From JACMPA01 sp035564115 (GTDB lineage: Bacteria > Patescibacteriota > Saccharimonadia > Saccharimonadales > UBA4665): 41,000 bases of DNA. The position numbers were made by a program, and so were the translations under genes. The notes below the pieces were generated by a model. It was not told the origin of the DNA and did not search any database. It saw only the letters and a list, made by a program, of their open reading frames with translations. Positions 17,001-23,835 of the stretch are shown here, one piece after another. Location: positions 1 through 41,000 of the forward strand of contig DATMTN010000019.1 of NCBI GenBank assembly GCA_035564115.1. The letters run 5' to 3'. Numbering within the stretch: position 1 is the stretch's first letter; each line of letters opens with the position of its first letter.

Positions 17001-18748
17001 CTTCAGCTAATGGCGGCAGTGGTAGTAGCTTTGTGGCAGCTACAAACCTACAAGACTATGGTGTAAGCGTGGCCAACGGCTATCTGTATATAAGTGGTGG
17101 CAGAAACGGTGCGAGCGGGACTAATACTTTTGCAGTAGTCTACAAGGCTCCTATCAACACTAATGGTAGCCTCGGTACCTGGACAAATCCCGCAAGTTTA
17201 ATCCAGGCTCGTTACGGTGCCGGTAGCGTCATCCTCAACGGCTTCCTCTATGCAATAGGGGGCTGTAGTGCCCGCGCCTCTTTCCTTGGTCAGAACTGTA
17301 ACAGTACAGCCAGCATGCTGGCTAGCGTTGAATACGCCCAGGTTTACAATGGTGGTGGTGGCGCCGACGGCACCTGGACAGCTGGCACGAGCATGAACAG
17401 CGCTATATGGGCACAGCCACTGGTTGCTGCTAACGGCTTCCTGTACTCACTCGGTGGCTGTAAAAGTTTCGTGGTGCTACTCTCGACCTGTAATGGCATT
17501 TCCAACGCCTCTCAATACGCGCCTATAAATGCGGACGGCTCACTAGGTAGCTGGCAAACCGGGACCACGCTGCATGATTCAGTGTTCGGTGAGGGTGCCG
17601 TGGCGGCCAACGGCTATATATATGTCATGGGCGGTTGTCCCTCTACTAACAGCACCTGCGCCGCACCACTTAACACAGCCTACTCGGCGCTTATATGTAC
17701 GGGTAGCAACACCACAGGCGGATGTACGGGCGCCTCAACTCCTGGCACCTTCGGTACCTGGAATACACTAGCCACTTTCACGACGGCCCGGTGGGGTGTA
17801 GGGGTAGTTATCTCGAATGGCTATATCTATCTAGCAGGCGGTACGTCGGGGGGCGCTAGTAATATTCTGAATGATGTCCAATCGGCTCAAATCTTGCCCA
17901 ATGGCGGGTTGGGTAGCTGGGGTTCCGCGGGTAGCGGCTCAACCTTCACGACGGCCCGGTACAACCTATCGCTTGCAGCCTATGGCGATTATCTGTACCT
18001 GGGGAGTGGTAATGGCTCGGGCGGTAAGTTAGGTGATGTACAGTACGCGGCAGTCCAGGCCAACGGTGCTCTTGGTGGCTGGCAAGGTACAACCAACATG
18101 AGCATGATTGGATCGAGTAGTCTTACGGGCTACGGTGGTTACCTATACGCCTATGGTAATGGTGCGACCAGCACCAACCAGCTCCAATATGCTCCAATCT
18201 TTGCTAACGGAACACTTGGAGATTGGATAACCACGCCCGGCTATAGTGCCGGAACTCTGGAGTACTCAACCGTTACGGCTTACGATGGTTTCATCTATAA
18301 AGTGGGTGGTGCGGATAGTAGCGTTACCAGTAAAGCCGACACTGCCTACGCCCCACTGCAAACAACTCCGGCTATTGCCAACTACTCCATGCTGCTTGCA
18401 ACTGATATGGTAACTTCTCCGGCTGATGTGTTTGCAAATCTTACGCTGGAGCAGCCCACGAGCACGATAAATGTTGGGCTGGCTGGAGCAACCGTGGCGA
18501 GTCCGACTTTTAGCAGCACGACGACGCAGTCTATGGCGAGCGGCACCAAGTACTCGCTGCCCGCAACGCTCATAAGTTACTACTGGGTGCCGATTACCAT
18601 CGATGATACTCAGTCCATGACCTTTGGTGAATCGGCGGGCTCAAGCATTAGCTACTTACAACTCAACTACCACTCAAACCCGGGCATGCGGCTGCGCGGT
18701 GGCAAAACGTTCAATAGCGGCGTTCAGCAATCACTCGATGCACAGTAG
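14048..18748 (+). CDS. Large membrane-anchored kelch-like repeat protein (1566 aa)
   Basis: By far the largest protein here and probably exposed on the cell surface. A basic cytoplasmic stretch of about 85 residues precedes one membrane segment (about 88-110); the rest would be outside. Residues about 120-360 form a non-repeat region. From about 415 to 1450 there are roughly 18 copies of a kelch-type motif of the form NGYLYVIGG, alternating with segments like YAPINxDGSLGTWT. Such repeats build beta-propellers, here enough for two or three. A Ser/Thr-rich C-terminal domain follows, without a visible LPXTG or second membrane anchor. The composition is rich in Gly, Ser, Thr and Asn. Adhesion or host-contact is a natural guess; no catalytic residues were recognised. 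Confidence 0.83.
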   Translation: MKRGSRRTDYSQPVSSVRTHRYVRRSMVLSDTSRRESAVQNPAAPAVWIATLKNTWSKVRLVLRTARLHGNRAGRQLVAHWHARNWNVMATSVFAVIILVASIVLPFFAATHQEASYDLTPAKSLLESVPGYLQQKLTFDTKQQLYQFNQNGTVAQNTGSSLNVGSTSYSATLPAQFTDASQGITLTDIGSKQTVKLKPQFSLDAGRNEQGHVVYPLSDSNAQLVYSFKDAGVKEDIILYQSPGDTAEFNYQLHLPDGMLARVQADGSVGIFGGDPTLFGNISYGSDKDRALVNKAKQHSQKDHLYYVIPAPAVTGTTTQHVHAKFALQQDTLIVQVSGLNGAHYPLSIDPSFVMSPNSCGWQTNNNDDGSVGYGTATGSCNISRPTLSGGALSSWAENNGSATGLSPGPADVYTTAIVNGYMYFVDQAVSGGGLSNGIYVAAVNASTGVVGTPVATTLPAGEDVRGAALVTVNGYLYAIGGTNNARTYAIAKPSPTTGLIAGWTLSSGSALNAPRVLSGAVAYNGRIYVVNGSNGLGAVNSTEYATVQGDGSLSAWTVGSTITQEAGGLTRSSLAVSNGYLYSIGGVTSVGAGSAPQSTIYVAPINNNGSIGTWITSTTSLPTAIFSQGTIVANGYVYVIGGATSSTTTTAASYVAKLYASGGIGPFQATTSLLTARDTTNALLYNGKIYIAGGFSAALTTGAGTYYQDIQYATLSTALGNTSAYTAAANYTSTAVNEFATASYGGYLYVIGGNTSNTGGGGTMLSTVRYAPLNTDGSIGTWTTSSTSFNNTGAGACASACTGRVNMAAAVYNGYLYIAGGASNGGDGNGIWSDLQSTPLSATTGAPGSWTTVYKDFTTSSTSTYTPANGRSEMAMQIYNGTMYLMGGVTGSSPGQTDMPDIYYASLNSSGGAGTFTHSSTGLPGGVGRSGVHSFVNNNRLFIVGGGSGEIWGGVANDKDDVQFIPINSDGSLDGTTGWKDANASANGGSGSSFVAATNLQDYGVSVANGYLYISGGRNGASGTNTFAVVYKAPINTNGSLGTWTNPASLIQARYGAGSVILNGFLYAIGGCSARASFLGQNCNSTASMLASVEYAQVYNGGGGADGTWTAGTSMNSAIWAQPLVAANGFLYSLGGCKSFVVLLSTCNGISNASQYAPINADGSLGSWQTGTTLHDSVFGEGAVAANGYIYVMGGCPSTNSTCAAPLNTAYSALICTGSNTTGGCTGASTPGTFGTWNTLATFTTARWGVGVVISNGYIYLAGGTSGGASNILNDVQSAQILPNGGLGSWGSAGSGSTFTTARYNLSLAAYGDYLYLGSGNGSGGKLGDVQYAAVQANGALGGWQGTTNMSMIGSSSLTGYGGYLYAYGNGATSTNQLQYAPIFANGTLGDWITTPGYSAGTLEYSTVTAYDGFIYKVGGADSSVTSKADTAYAPLQTTPAIANYSMLLATDMVTSPADVFANLTLEQPTSTINVGLAGATVASPTFSSTTTQSMASGTKYSLPATLISYYWVPITIDDTQSMTFGESAGSSISYLQLNYHSNPGMRLRGGKTFNSGVQQSLDAQ

Positions 18749-18799
18749 GCAACGGCTCTGCGTAGGCTAGGCTGACTGTACAAATTTGCAGGTTTGCGC

Positions 18800-18805
18800 T
18801 ATACT
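18800..18805 (+). promoter_or_regulatory. -10 element of the CHAP hydrolase gene
   Basis: TATACT ends 10 bases before GTG 18816. This decides the start: the open frame extends upstream to TTG 18786, but that codon would lie upstream of the promoter. Confidence 0.55.
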
Positions 18806-18815
18806 AAGCGTTAGC

Positions 18816-19988
18816 GTGAATAAGATAAACACCATGCGCCTATCAAAACAAAAAAACACTGTAATCCACCGCTTCGCTTCACTCACACGTAGCAAGCCGG
18901 TGTTGCTTGTGGTGCTGTCGGCGGTGCTCATCGGGGCAGGGCTGGTAACGCCATATGTTCGAGCCGACCAATTCGACGATCAGATTAATGCCCTCCGGAG
19001 TCAGAATGCCTCTGCCCAGAGCTCACTCAATGATCTCCTGAGCCAGGCAAGCAGTTATCAGGATGCGATCAATCAGCTACAGATGCAGATCAACGCCGTT
19101 CAAGCAGCGATTGCAGCCAACGAAGCGCAGCAGGCTGACTTGCAAGCCCAGATCGTGCAGCAACAGCAGGAAATTGACAAGCAAAAAGCTATCCTAGGGA
19201 ACGATATTAAGACTTCATATGTTAGCGGACAGCTCACGCCTGTTGAAGCCCTTGCTACTAGCAATAACCTGAGCGATTATATCGACAAACAAGAAGCTTA
19301 TTCTCGCGTCCAGGACACAATTCAAAAAACTATGGCCCAGATTCAGGTCTTGCAGCGTAGCCTACAGGCCAAGAAGGCCGAGGTCGACCAATTGCTCGAC
19401 AGTGAGCGAAGCCAAAATGATCAGCTCGCTGCAACGCAGGCTCAACAAAACCAAATGCTGGCGTACAATCAGAATCAGCAAGACGCCTTCAATGCCCAGA
19501 TTGCCAGCAACTCCAGTAAGATGGCTGAGCTGCGTCGTCAGCAGATTATCGCTAACGCGGCGTATAACATCGGTAACTTCAAGGGTGACCCGAACAATGG
19601 CGGGTATCCATCGGCTTGGGCAAATGCCCCACAGGACAGCCTGATCGACAGTTGGGGCATGTACAACCGCGAGTGTGTCAGTTACACGGCCTTCATGGTG
19701 CACCAGGATTATCTGTCAGGTAAAGATTCTCGCGACATGCCATGGTGGGGCGGCGTTGGGAACGCCAACCAATGGGACGACAACGCTCGGGCGGCCGGTA
19801 TCCCAGTCGACAGTAACCCGACACCAGGCTCTATCGCCATCAGCAACGCTGGCTTCTATGGTCACGCCATGTATGTCGAGGCCGTGAATGGCAATCAGAT
19901 TTACGTACAACAGTACAATCAGCAGCTGAACGGTCAGTACTCTGAGGGTTGGCGCTACACCACCGGACTCGTCTTCATACATTTCTAA
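18816..19988 (+). CDS. Secreted coiled-coil CHAP-domain peptidoglycan hydrolase (PcsB-like)
   Basis: Probable secreted amidase or endopeptidase acting on peptidoglycan; about 390 residues. A basic N-terminus and hydrophobic stretch (VLLVVLSAVLIGAGLVTPYV) end in a likely signal-peptidase site near VRA-D. A long Gln/Ala-rich coiled coil follows (about 40-240), then a CHAP domain with the catalytic Cys in NRECVSYTA and His in YGHAMYVEAV. This layout is that of PcsB/CwlO-type hydrolases that FtsEX activates. ftsEX is encoded about 5 kb upstream. GTG 18816 is chosen from the -10 box; ATG 18834 is an alternative. Confidence 0.87.
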   Translation: MNKINTMRLSKQKNTVIHRFASLTRSKPVLLVVLSAVLIGAGLVTPYVRADQFDDQINALRSQNASAQSSLNDLLSQASSYQDAINQLQMQINAVQAAIAANEAQQADLQAQIVQQQQEIDKQKAILGNDIKTSYVSGQLTPVEALATSNNLSDYIDKQEAYSRVQDTIQKTMAQIQVLQRSLQAKKAEVDQLLDSERSQNDQLAATQAQQNQMLAYNQNQQDAFNAQIASNSSKMAELRRQQIIANAAYNIGNFKGDPNNGGYPSAWANAPQDSLIDSWGMYNRECVSYTAFMVHQDYLSGKDSRDMPWWGGVGNANQWDDNARAAGIPVDSNPTPGSIAISNAGFYGHAMYVEAVNGNQIYVQQYNQQLNGQYSEGWRYTTGLVFIHF

Positions 19989-20011
19989 GCTCTCGAGACA
20001 ACCATACGCGG

Positions 20012-20088
20012 CCCCGCTACGCGGGGGGACCCTCCGGCCAGGTTTTCTCGTCACTGCTTGCGGAATGAATCCGCATTCGCTTCGCGAA
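20012..20088. terminator. Cluster of three hairpins downstream of the CHAP gene
   Basis: Three perfect inverted repeats in tandem: CCCCGC-tac-GCGGGG (20012-20026), TGCGGA-atgaa-TCCGCA (20059-20075) and TTCGC-ttc-GCGAA (20076-20088). They probably end the CHAP hydrolase transcript, though none is followed by a U-tract. The GC-rich first hairpin is the strongest. Alternatively they are a processed RNA structure or a remnant of a small repeat. Confidence 0.4.
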
Positions 20089-20133
20089 CCGCAGTTGCTC
20101 TTTCCGAACCCAGTTTCTGAGCAAAGTTATTTC

Positions 20134-20161
20134 AGCAAACTGTCAGACAGTTTGCTATACT
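20134..20161 (+). promoter_or_regulatory. Inverted repeat abutting the S41 protease promoter
   Basis: Perfect inverted repeat with 10-base arms AGCAAACTGT and ACAGTTTGCT around CAG (20134-20156). Its last base is the first base of the TATACT -10 box (20156-20161), which ends 8 bases before ATG 20170. The repeat fills the space between -35 and -10 positions, an ideal place for a repressor to bind. Confidence 0.55.
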
Positions 20162-20169
20162 AGGTGCTA

Positions 20170-21390
20170 ATGGTTTCTGAGACAAAAAAAGAGGGAAGTA
20201 GTGCTCCGAGTGGCCGCCTGAAGCGCCACTACATCCGCTTCGCAGCCGGTGCTATCGTGCTGTACTTTGTCTTCAGTCTTGGTGTTATGACCGGGAGTGG
20301 CCAACTGCACTTCACGACCAAGAAGGGCATGACTGGTTTGCCAGACAAGCTCAACTACTCGACTGTCGATGACGTTTATAATGCGCTCAGGCAGAACTAC
20401 AACGGCACACTCACCGAGCAGCAGGTGCTCGACGGCCTCAAACACGGTCTGGCCGAAGCCACCAATGACCCATATACCGAATACTTTACTGCCAAAGAAG
20501 CCAAGCAATTTACGGATGGCATTAACAGCACCTTCAGCGGTATTGGCGCTGAGCTGGGTCAGGACAGTGACAAGAACATCATCGTCATCTCACCAATTAC
20601 TGGTTTCCCAGCCGAGAAAGCCGGACTGAAGGCACAAGATATCATCGCGACTATCGACGGTACTTCCACGCAGGGCATGTCGATCGATGACGCGGTCAAT
20701 AAGATTCGTGGGCCCAAGGGGACGGCCGTCAAGCTGGGCATAGTCCGTGGTGGTGAGGCGCAGACACTTAGTATCATCCGCGATACCATTCAGGTACCTA
20801 GTGTAACTTCGAAGGTGTTAGACAACAATATCGGCTACATGCAGATTACCAGCTTTGCCGATGACACCGGCACCTTGGCTAAAAAGGCTGCCCAGGACTT
20901 TAAGCAGAAGAATGTGAAGGGTATCATCGTGGACTTGCGTAACGACCCAGGTGGCTATTTGGATGCAGCAGTCGATGTCTCAAGTCTGTGGATTCCACAG
21001 GGTAATCTAGTCGTCAACGAAAAGGGCTCTACAGAGAGCAAGCAGTACGTCGCCAAGGGCGGCAACATCTTGAAAGGCATCCCCACGGTGGTACTGGTGA
21101 ACGGCGGTTCCGCCAGCGCCAGCGAAATTACGGCTGGTGCGCTTCACGATACCAAGAACGCGACAATCATCGGCGAAAAGAGCTTCGGTAAGGGTGTCGT
21201 TCAGCAACTCATCAACTTGTCTGACGGTTCAGAGCTGAAGGTCACGGTTGCCAGCTGGTATCGCCCGAACGGTCAGAACATCCAGCACAAGGGTATTACT
21301 CCCGACCAGATCGTCAAACTGACCGATGATGATGCGAAGGCTCAGAACGATACGCAGCTAACCGCTGCCGAAACCTTCCTGAATAAGTAG
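20170..21390 (+). CDS. S41 carboxyl-terminal processing protease (CtpA/Prc family)
   Basis: Membrane-anchored serine protease that trims C-termini of envelope proteins; 406 residues. Seen: an N-terminal membrane segment (about 21-42), a PDZ domain (about 118-205), and the S41 catalytic core. The Ser-Lys dyad is S316 in GGSASASEI and K341 in SFGKG, 25 residues apart exactly as in E. coli Tsp (S430/K455). The C-terminus has the usual QNIQHKGITPD segment. The frame opens at GTG 20164, but the ATG at 20170 fits the promoter. Targets are unknown; nearby cell-wall hydrolases are candidates. Confidence 0.93.
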   Translation: MVSETKKEGSSAPSGRLKRHYIRFAAGAIVLYFVFSLGVMTGSGQLHFTTKKGMTGLPDKLNYSTVDDVYNALRQNYNGTLTEQQVLDGLKHGLAEATNDPYTEYFTAKEAKQFTDGINSTFSGIGAELGQDSDKNIIVISPITGFPAEKAGLKAQDIIATIDGTSTQGMSIDDAVNKIRGPKGTAVKLGIVRGGEAQTLSIIRDTIQVPSVTSKVLDNNIGYMQITSFADDTGTLAKKAAQDFKQKNVKGIIVDLRNDPGGYLDAAVDVSSLWIPQGNLVVNEKGSTESKQYVAKGGNILKGIPTVVLVNGGSASASEITAGALHDTKNATIIGEKSFGKGVVQQLINLSDGSELKVTVASWYRPNGQNIQHKGITPDQIVKLTDDDAKAQNDTQLTAAETFLNK

Positions 21391-21498
21391 TCGCAGCAAG
21401 CGGTTACTTCTGAAACCGGGTGAGGGCAGTGTGATTTTTACGGTTTGCAGATCAGCGCTTATGCTGTAGTATATTCCCAGATAGCGAGAGGAGTGGTA

Positions 21499-23097
21499 GT
21501 GGCAGGGCCTACTAAGTACGTATTTGTAACAGGTGGTGTGCTTTCCGGATTAGGAAAGGGTATCACTGCCGCCTCTCTCGGTAACCTCTTCAAAGCCCGC
21601 GGCCTGCGTGTAAACATCCAGAAACTTGATCCGTATCTCAATATGGACGCCGGTATGTTGAACCCAGCTGAGCATGGCGAATGTTTTGTGACGCGTGATG
21701 GTGCCGAGACCGACCTCGACCTCGGTCACTATGAGCGCTTTATCGACGAGGAGTTGACGCAGAGCAGCTCAGTCATGAGTGGCCGTATCCTGCGCAAGGT
21801 ATTCGATGATGAGCGCAATGGTCGCTACGCCGGCAAGACCGTCCAGTTTATCCCCCATGTTACCAACGCTATCCAGGAAGAAGTCCTAAAGGCCAGCGAG
21901 GGCTTTGATGTGCAGATCGTCGAGATTGGCGGTACCGTGGGCGACTACGAAGGCCTTAGTTTCGTGGAGGCCATCCGTGAACTGTCACTAAAGGTCGGCC
22001 GCGAGAATAGCGCCTTTGTACACGTGGTCTATATGCCATACCTCGGTGCTAGCCACGAATTCAAGACGAAGCCAGCTCAAAACGCGGTGCGTGACCTGCG
22101 TGGGATCGGTATTGTACCGGATGCTCTGATGGTCCGCAGCGAGACGATGGCGCCAAGCAGTGTACTCAACAAGCTCAGCCTGTTCTCTGGTGTGGTGCCA
22201 GAAGCGATTGCCTTACTACCAAATGCCAAGTCGATTTATCAAGTACCGCTGACGCTCGAGGATGAAGGTATCGCCGACGTATTGTGCCGCCGCTTGGGCA
22301 TTGCAGCTGACAAGCCGACCCTCACGGAATGGCGTACCCTGGTTGACCGTGCCCTCAGCAAGCCGTCCAAAAAGGTAACTGTTGGTATGGTTGCCAAGTA
22401 CATGGATAACCAAGACACTTACTTGTCTGTCACTGAAGCTCTGGCGGCTGCCGCTTGGCACGCCGATGTCGAAATGACCGTGCAGTGGATTGACGCTGAA
22501 GCCTTGGACGCCCCAGACGCCGATGTAGCCAAAGCACTCGAGGGTGTGGATGGTATTGTTGTGCCTGGTGGTTTTGGGCAGCGCGCCCTCGAGGGCAAGA
22601 TTCATGCTGCGCAGTACGCTCTTAAGAACAAGACTCCATACCTGGGCCTCTGCCTGGGTCTGCAGATGGCGGTCATTGCCGCCGCTCGCAATGCTGGGCT
22701 CGAGGGCGCGACAACCGAAGAACTCCATCCTGATGCTGCCGAACTCGTTATTAGTACTATGGCCGGCCAAAAGGGACTGGAAAACACTGGTGGCACCATG
22801 CGCCTGGGCGATTATGACTGTAAGCTTGAGCCGGGTAGTCTGGCCGAAAAAGTCTACGGGACAAACAGTATTGTCGAACGCCACCGACACCGCTACGAGT
22901 GCAACAACGAGTATCGGGACCGCTATGAGTCGTGGGGCATTCGTGCCAGTGGTGTTAGTCCAGATGGCCATCTTGTAGAGATGATTGAAGCTGTCGATCA
23001 CCCATACTTCCTGGCAACTCAGGCTCACCCCGAGTTCAAGAGCCGACCGAACCGGGCACACCCGATGTTTGATGGCTTCATCAAGTCCTTGCTATAG
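21499..23097 (+). CDS. pyrG: CTP synthase (glutamine hydrolysing)
   Basis: Makes CTP from UTP, ATP and glutamine, the last step of pyrimidine nucleotide synthesis. The 532-residue product has the N-terminal synthetase domain (FVTGGVLSGLGKGITAASLG; KLDPYLNMDAG; EIGGTVGDYE) and a C-terminal class I glutamine amidotransferase with the catalytic Cys in GLCLGLQ and His-Glu in QAHPEF. The open frame begins at 21445, but GTG 21499 gives the family N-terminus (AGPTKYVFVTGG) and has a GAGAGGAG ribosome binding site just upstream (21486-21493). Confidence 0.97.
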   Translation: MAGPTKYVFVTGGVLSGLGKGITAASLGNLFKARGLRVNIQKLDPYLNMDAGMLNPAEHGECFVTRDGAETDLDLGHYERFIDEELTQSSSVMSGRILRKVFDDERNGRYAGKTVQFIPHVTNAIQEEVLKASEGFDVQIVEIGGTVGDYEGLSFVEAIRELSLKVGRENSAFVHVVYMPYLGASHEFKTKPAQNAVRDLRGIGIVPDALMVRSETMAPSSVLNKLSLFSGVVPEAIALLPNAKSIYQVPLTLEDEGIADVLCRRLGIAADKPTLTEWRTLVDRALSKPSKKVTVGMVAKYMDNQDTYLSVTEALAAAAWHADVEMTVQWIDAEALDAPDADVAKALEGVDGIVVPGGFGQRALEGKIHAAQYALKNKTPYLGLCLGLQMAVIAAARNAGLEGATTEELHPDAAELVISTMAGQKGLENTGGTMRLGDYDCKLEPGSLAEKVYGTNSIVERHRHRYECNNEYRDRYESWGIRASGVSPDGHLVEMIEAVDHPYFLATQAHPEFKSRPNRAHPMFDGFIKSLL

Positions 23098-23273
23098 GCT
23101 CATTTGCTCGGCACATTTCAGGCGCTAGCCTGTGCTCCGATGCTCACGTACCTGTCATGTACGCTCCGCTTCGGTGCTCGGCTATCATCCTAAACTGCAC
23201 TCAAACAAAAAAGTTCCTTAGTTCATTACTTTCGGATTTGCCTCGGGGCAACTTCTGCGTTACCATAAACGGT

Positions 23274-23717
23274 ATGGATCAAAACACCAGTACTTCGGCT
23301 GCGCCGGCAGCCCAACCGACAGAGCCTTTCAAAGTACCCGACCAGGCAAAGCGCCTTTTGCTTGTCGAAGACGACAACGCCCTGGCCAACGTCTATGTAA
23401 CTCGTCTGCAGACCGAGGGCTTCGATGTCCGTCGTGTTGCCAATGGTGAGGAAGCGCTGGCGGCTGCTCTGAGCTACAAGCCTGACCTGATTATCCTCGA
23501 TGTCATGATGCCCAAGGTGAGCGGGTTTGATGTACTGGATATTCTGCGTAACACCCCAGACACCGCTAACGTGAAGATCGTCATGCTGACGGCTCTAAGC
23601 CAAGACAGCGATAAGGAACGGGCTGAATCACTCGGTGTCGATGACTACATGGTCAAGTCCCAGGTGGTCATCGCTGACGTTATTGACCGCGTCAAACACC
23701 ACCTCGGCGTCGCCTAG
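23274..23717 (+). CDS. Stand-alone response regulator receiver protein
   Basis: Single CheY-like receiver domain, 147 residues, with no output domain. Seen: the acidic pocket LVEDDN, the phosphoacceptor Asp in LIILDVMMPKVSGFD, the Thr switch in VMLTAL, and the Lys in YMVKSQ; all key residues are kept, unlike the second receiver at 31597. About 35 Ala/Pro/Thr-rich residues precede the domain. The frame extends upstream to 23157, but ATG 23274 follows a TACCAT box (23261-23266) by 7 bases. No histidine kinase is adjacent. It probably acts by protein contact. Confidence 0.88.
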   Translation: MDQNTSTSAAPAAQPTEPFKVPDQAKRLLLVEDDNALANVYVTRLQTEGFDVRRVANGEEALAAALSYKPDLIILDVMMPKVSGFDVLDILRNTPDTANVKIVMLTALSQDSDKERAESLGVDDYMVKSQVVIADVIDRVKHHLGVA

Positions 23718-23737
23718 GCTCACATATTGTTCTCACC

Positions 23738-23767
23738 AAAGAGCTGCTTCCATTGCAGCTCTTTTTT
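23738..23767 (+). terminator. Rho-independent terminator of the receiver gene
   Basis: Perfect 10-bp stem AAAGAGCTGC/GCAGCTCTTT around TTCCATT, followed by a run of T. It insulates the receiver gene from the next gene. Confidence 0.85.
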
Positions 23768-23782
23768 GAAAGCACAAGTACA

Positions 23783-23811
23783 TTGACAAATTAGCAAAAA
23801 TTTGCTACAGT
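23783..23811 (+). promoter_or_regulatory. Consensus promoter with embedded inverted repeat, FHA/ParB-like gene
   Basis: TTGACA (23783-23788), 17-base spacer, TACAGT (23806-23811) with TGC just before it (extended -10). A perfect inverted repeat TAGCAAA-aa-TTTGCTA (23792-23807) fills the spacer and overlaps the -10. Its outer part (AGCAAA...TTTGCT next to -10) matches that at 20134-20156. This is the best -35/-10 pair in the window. Confidence 0.75.
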
Positions 23812-23835
23812 TATTAATGTAAATTCAAAACAAAA

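Noticed and set aside
15300..18400. DNA-level tandem repeats in the kelch-like gene
   Set aside because: The repeats are clear in protein but their DNA copies differ widely, so they are old and not a recent expansion.
22216..23061. Long minus-strand open frame inside pyrG
   Set aside because: It lies wholly within pyrG, has no start signals and no recognisable protein; it is a shadow of the coding strand.
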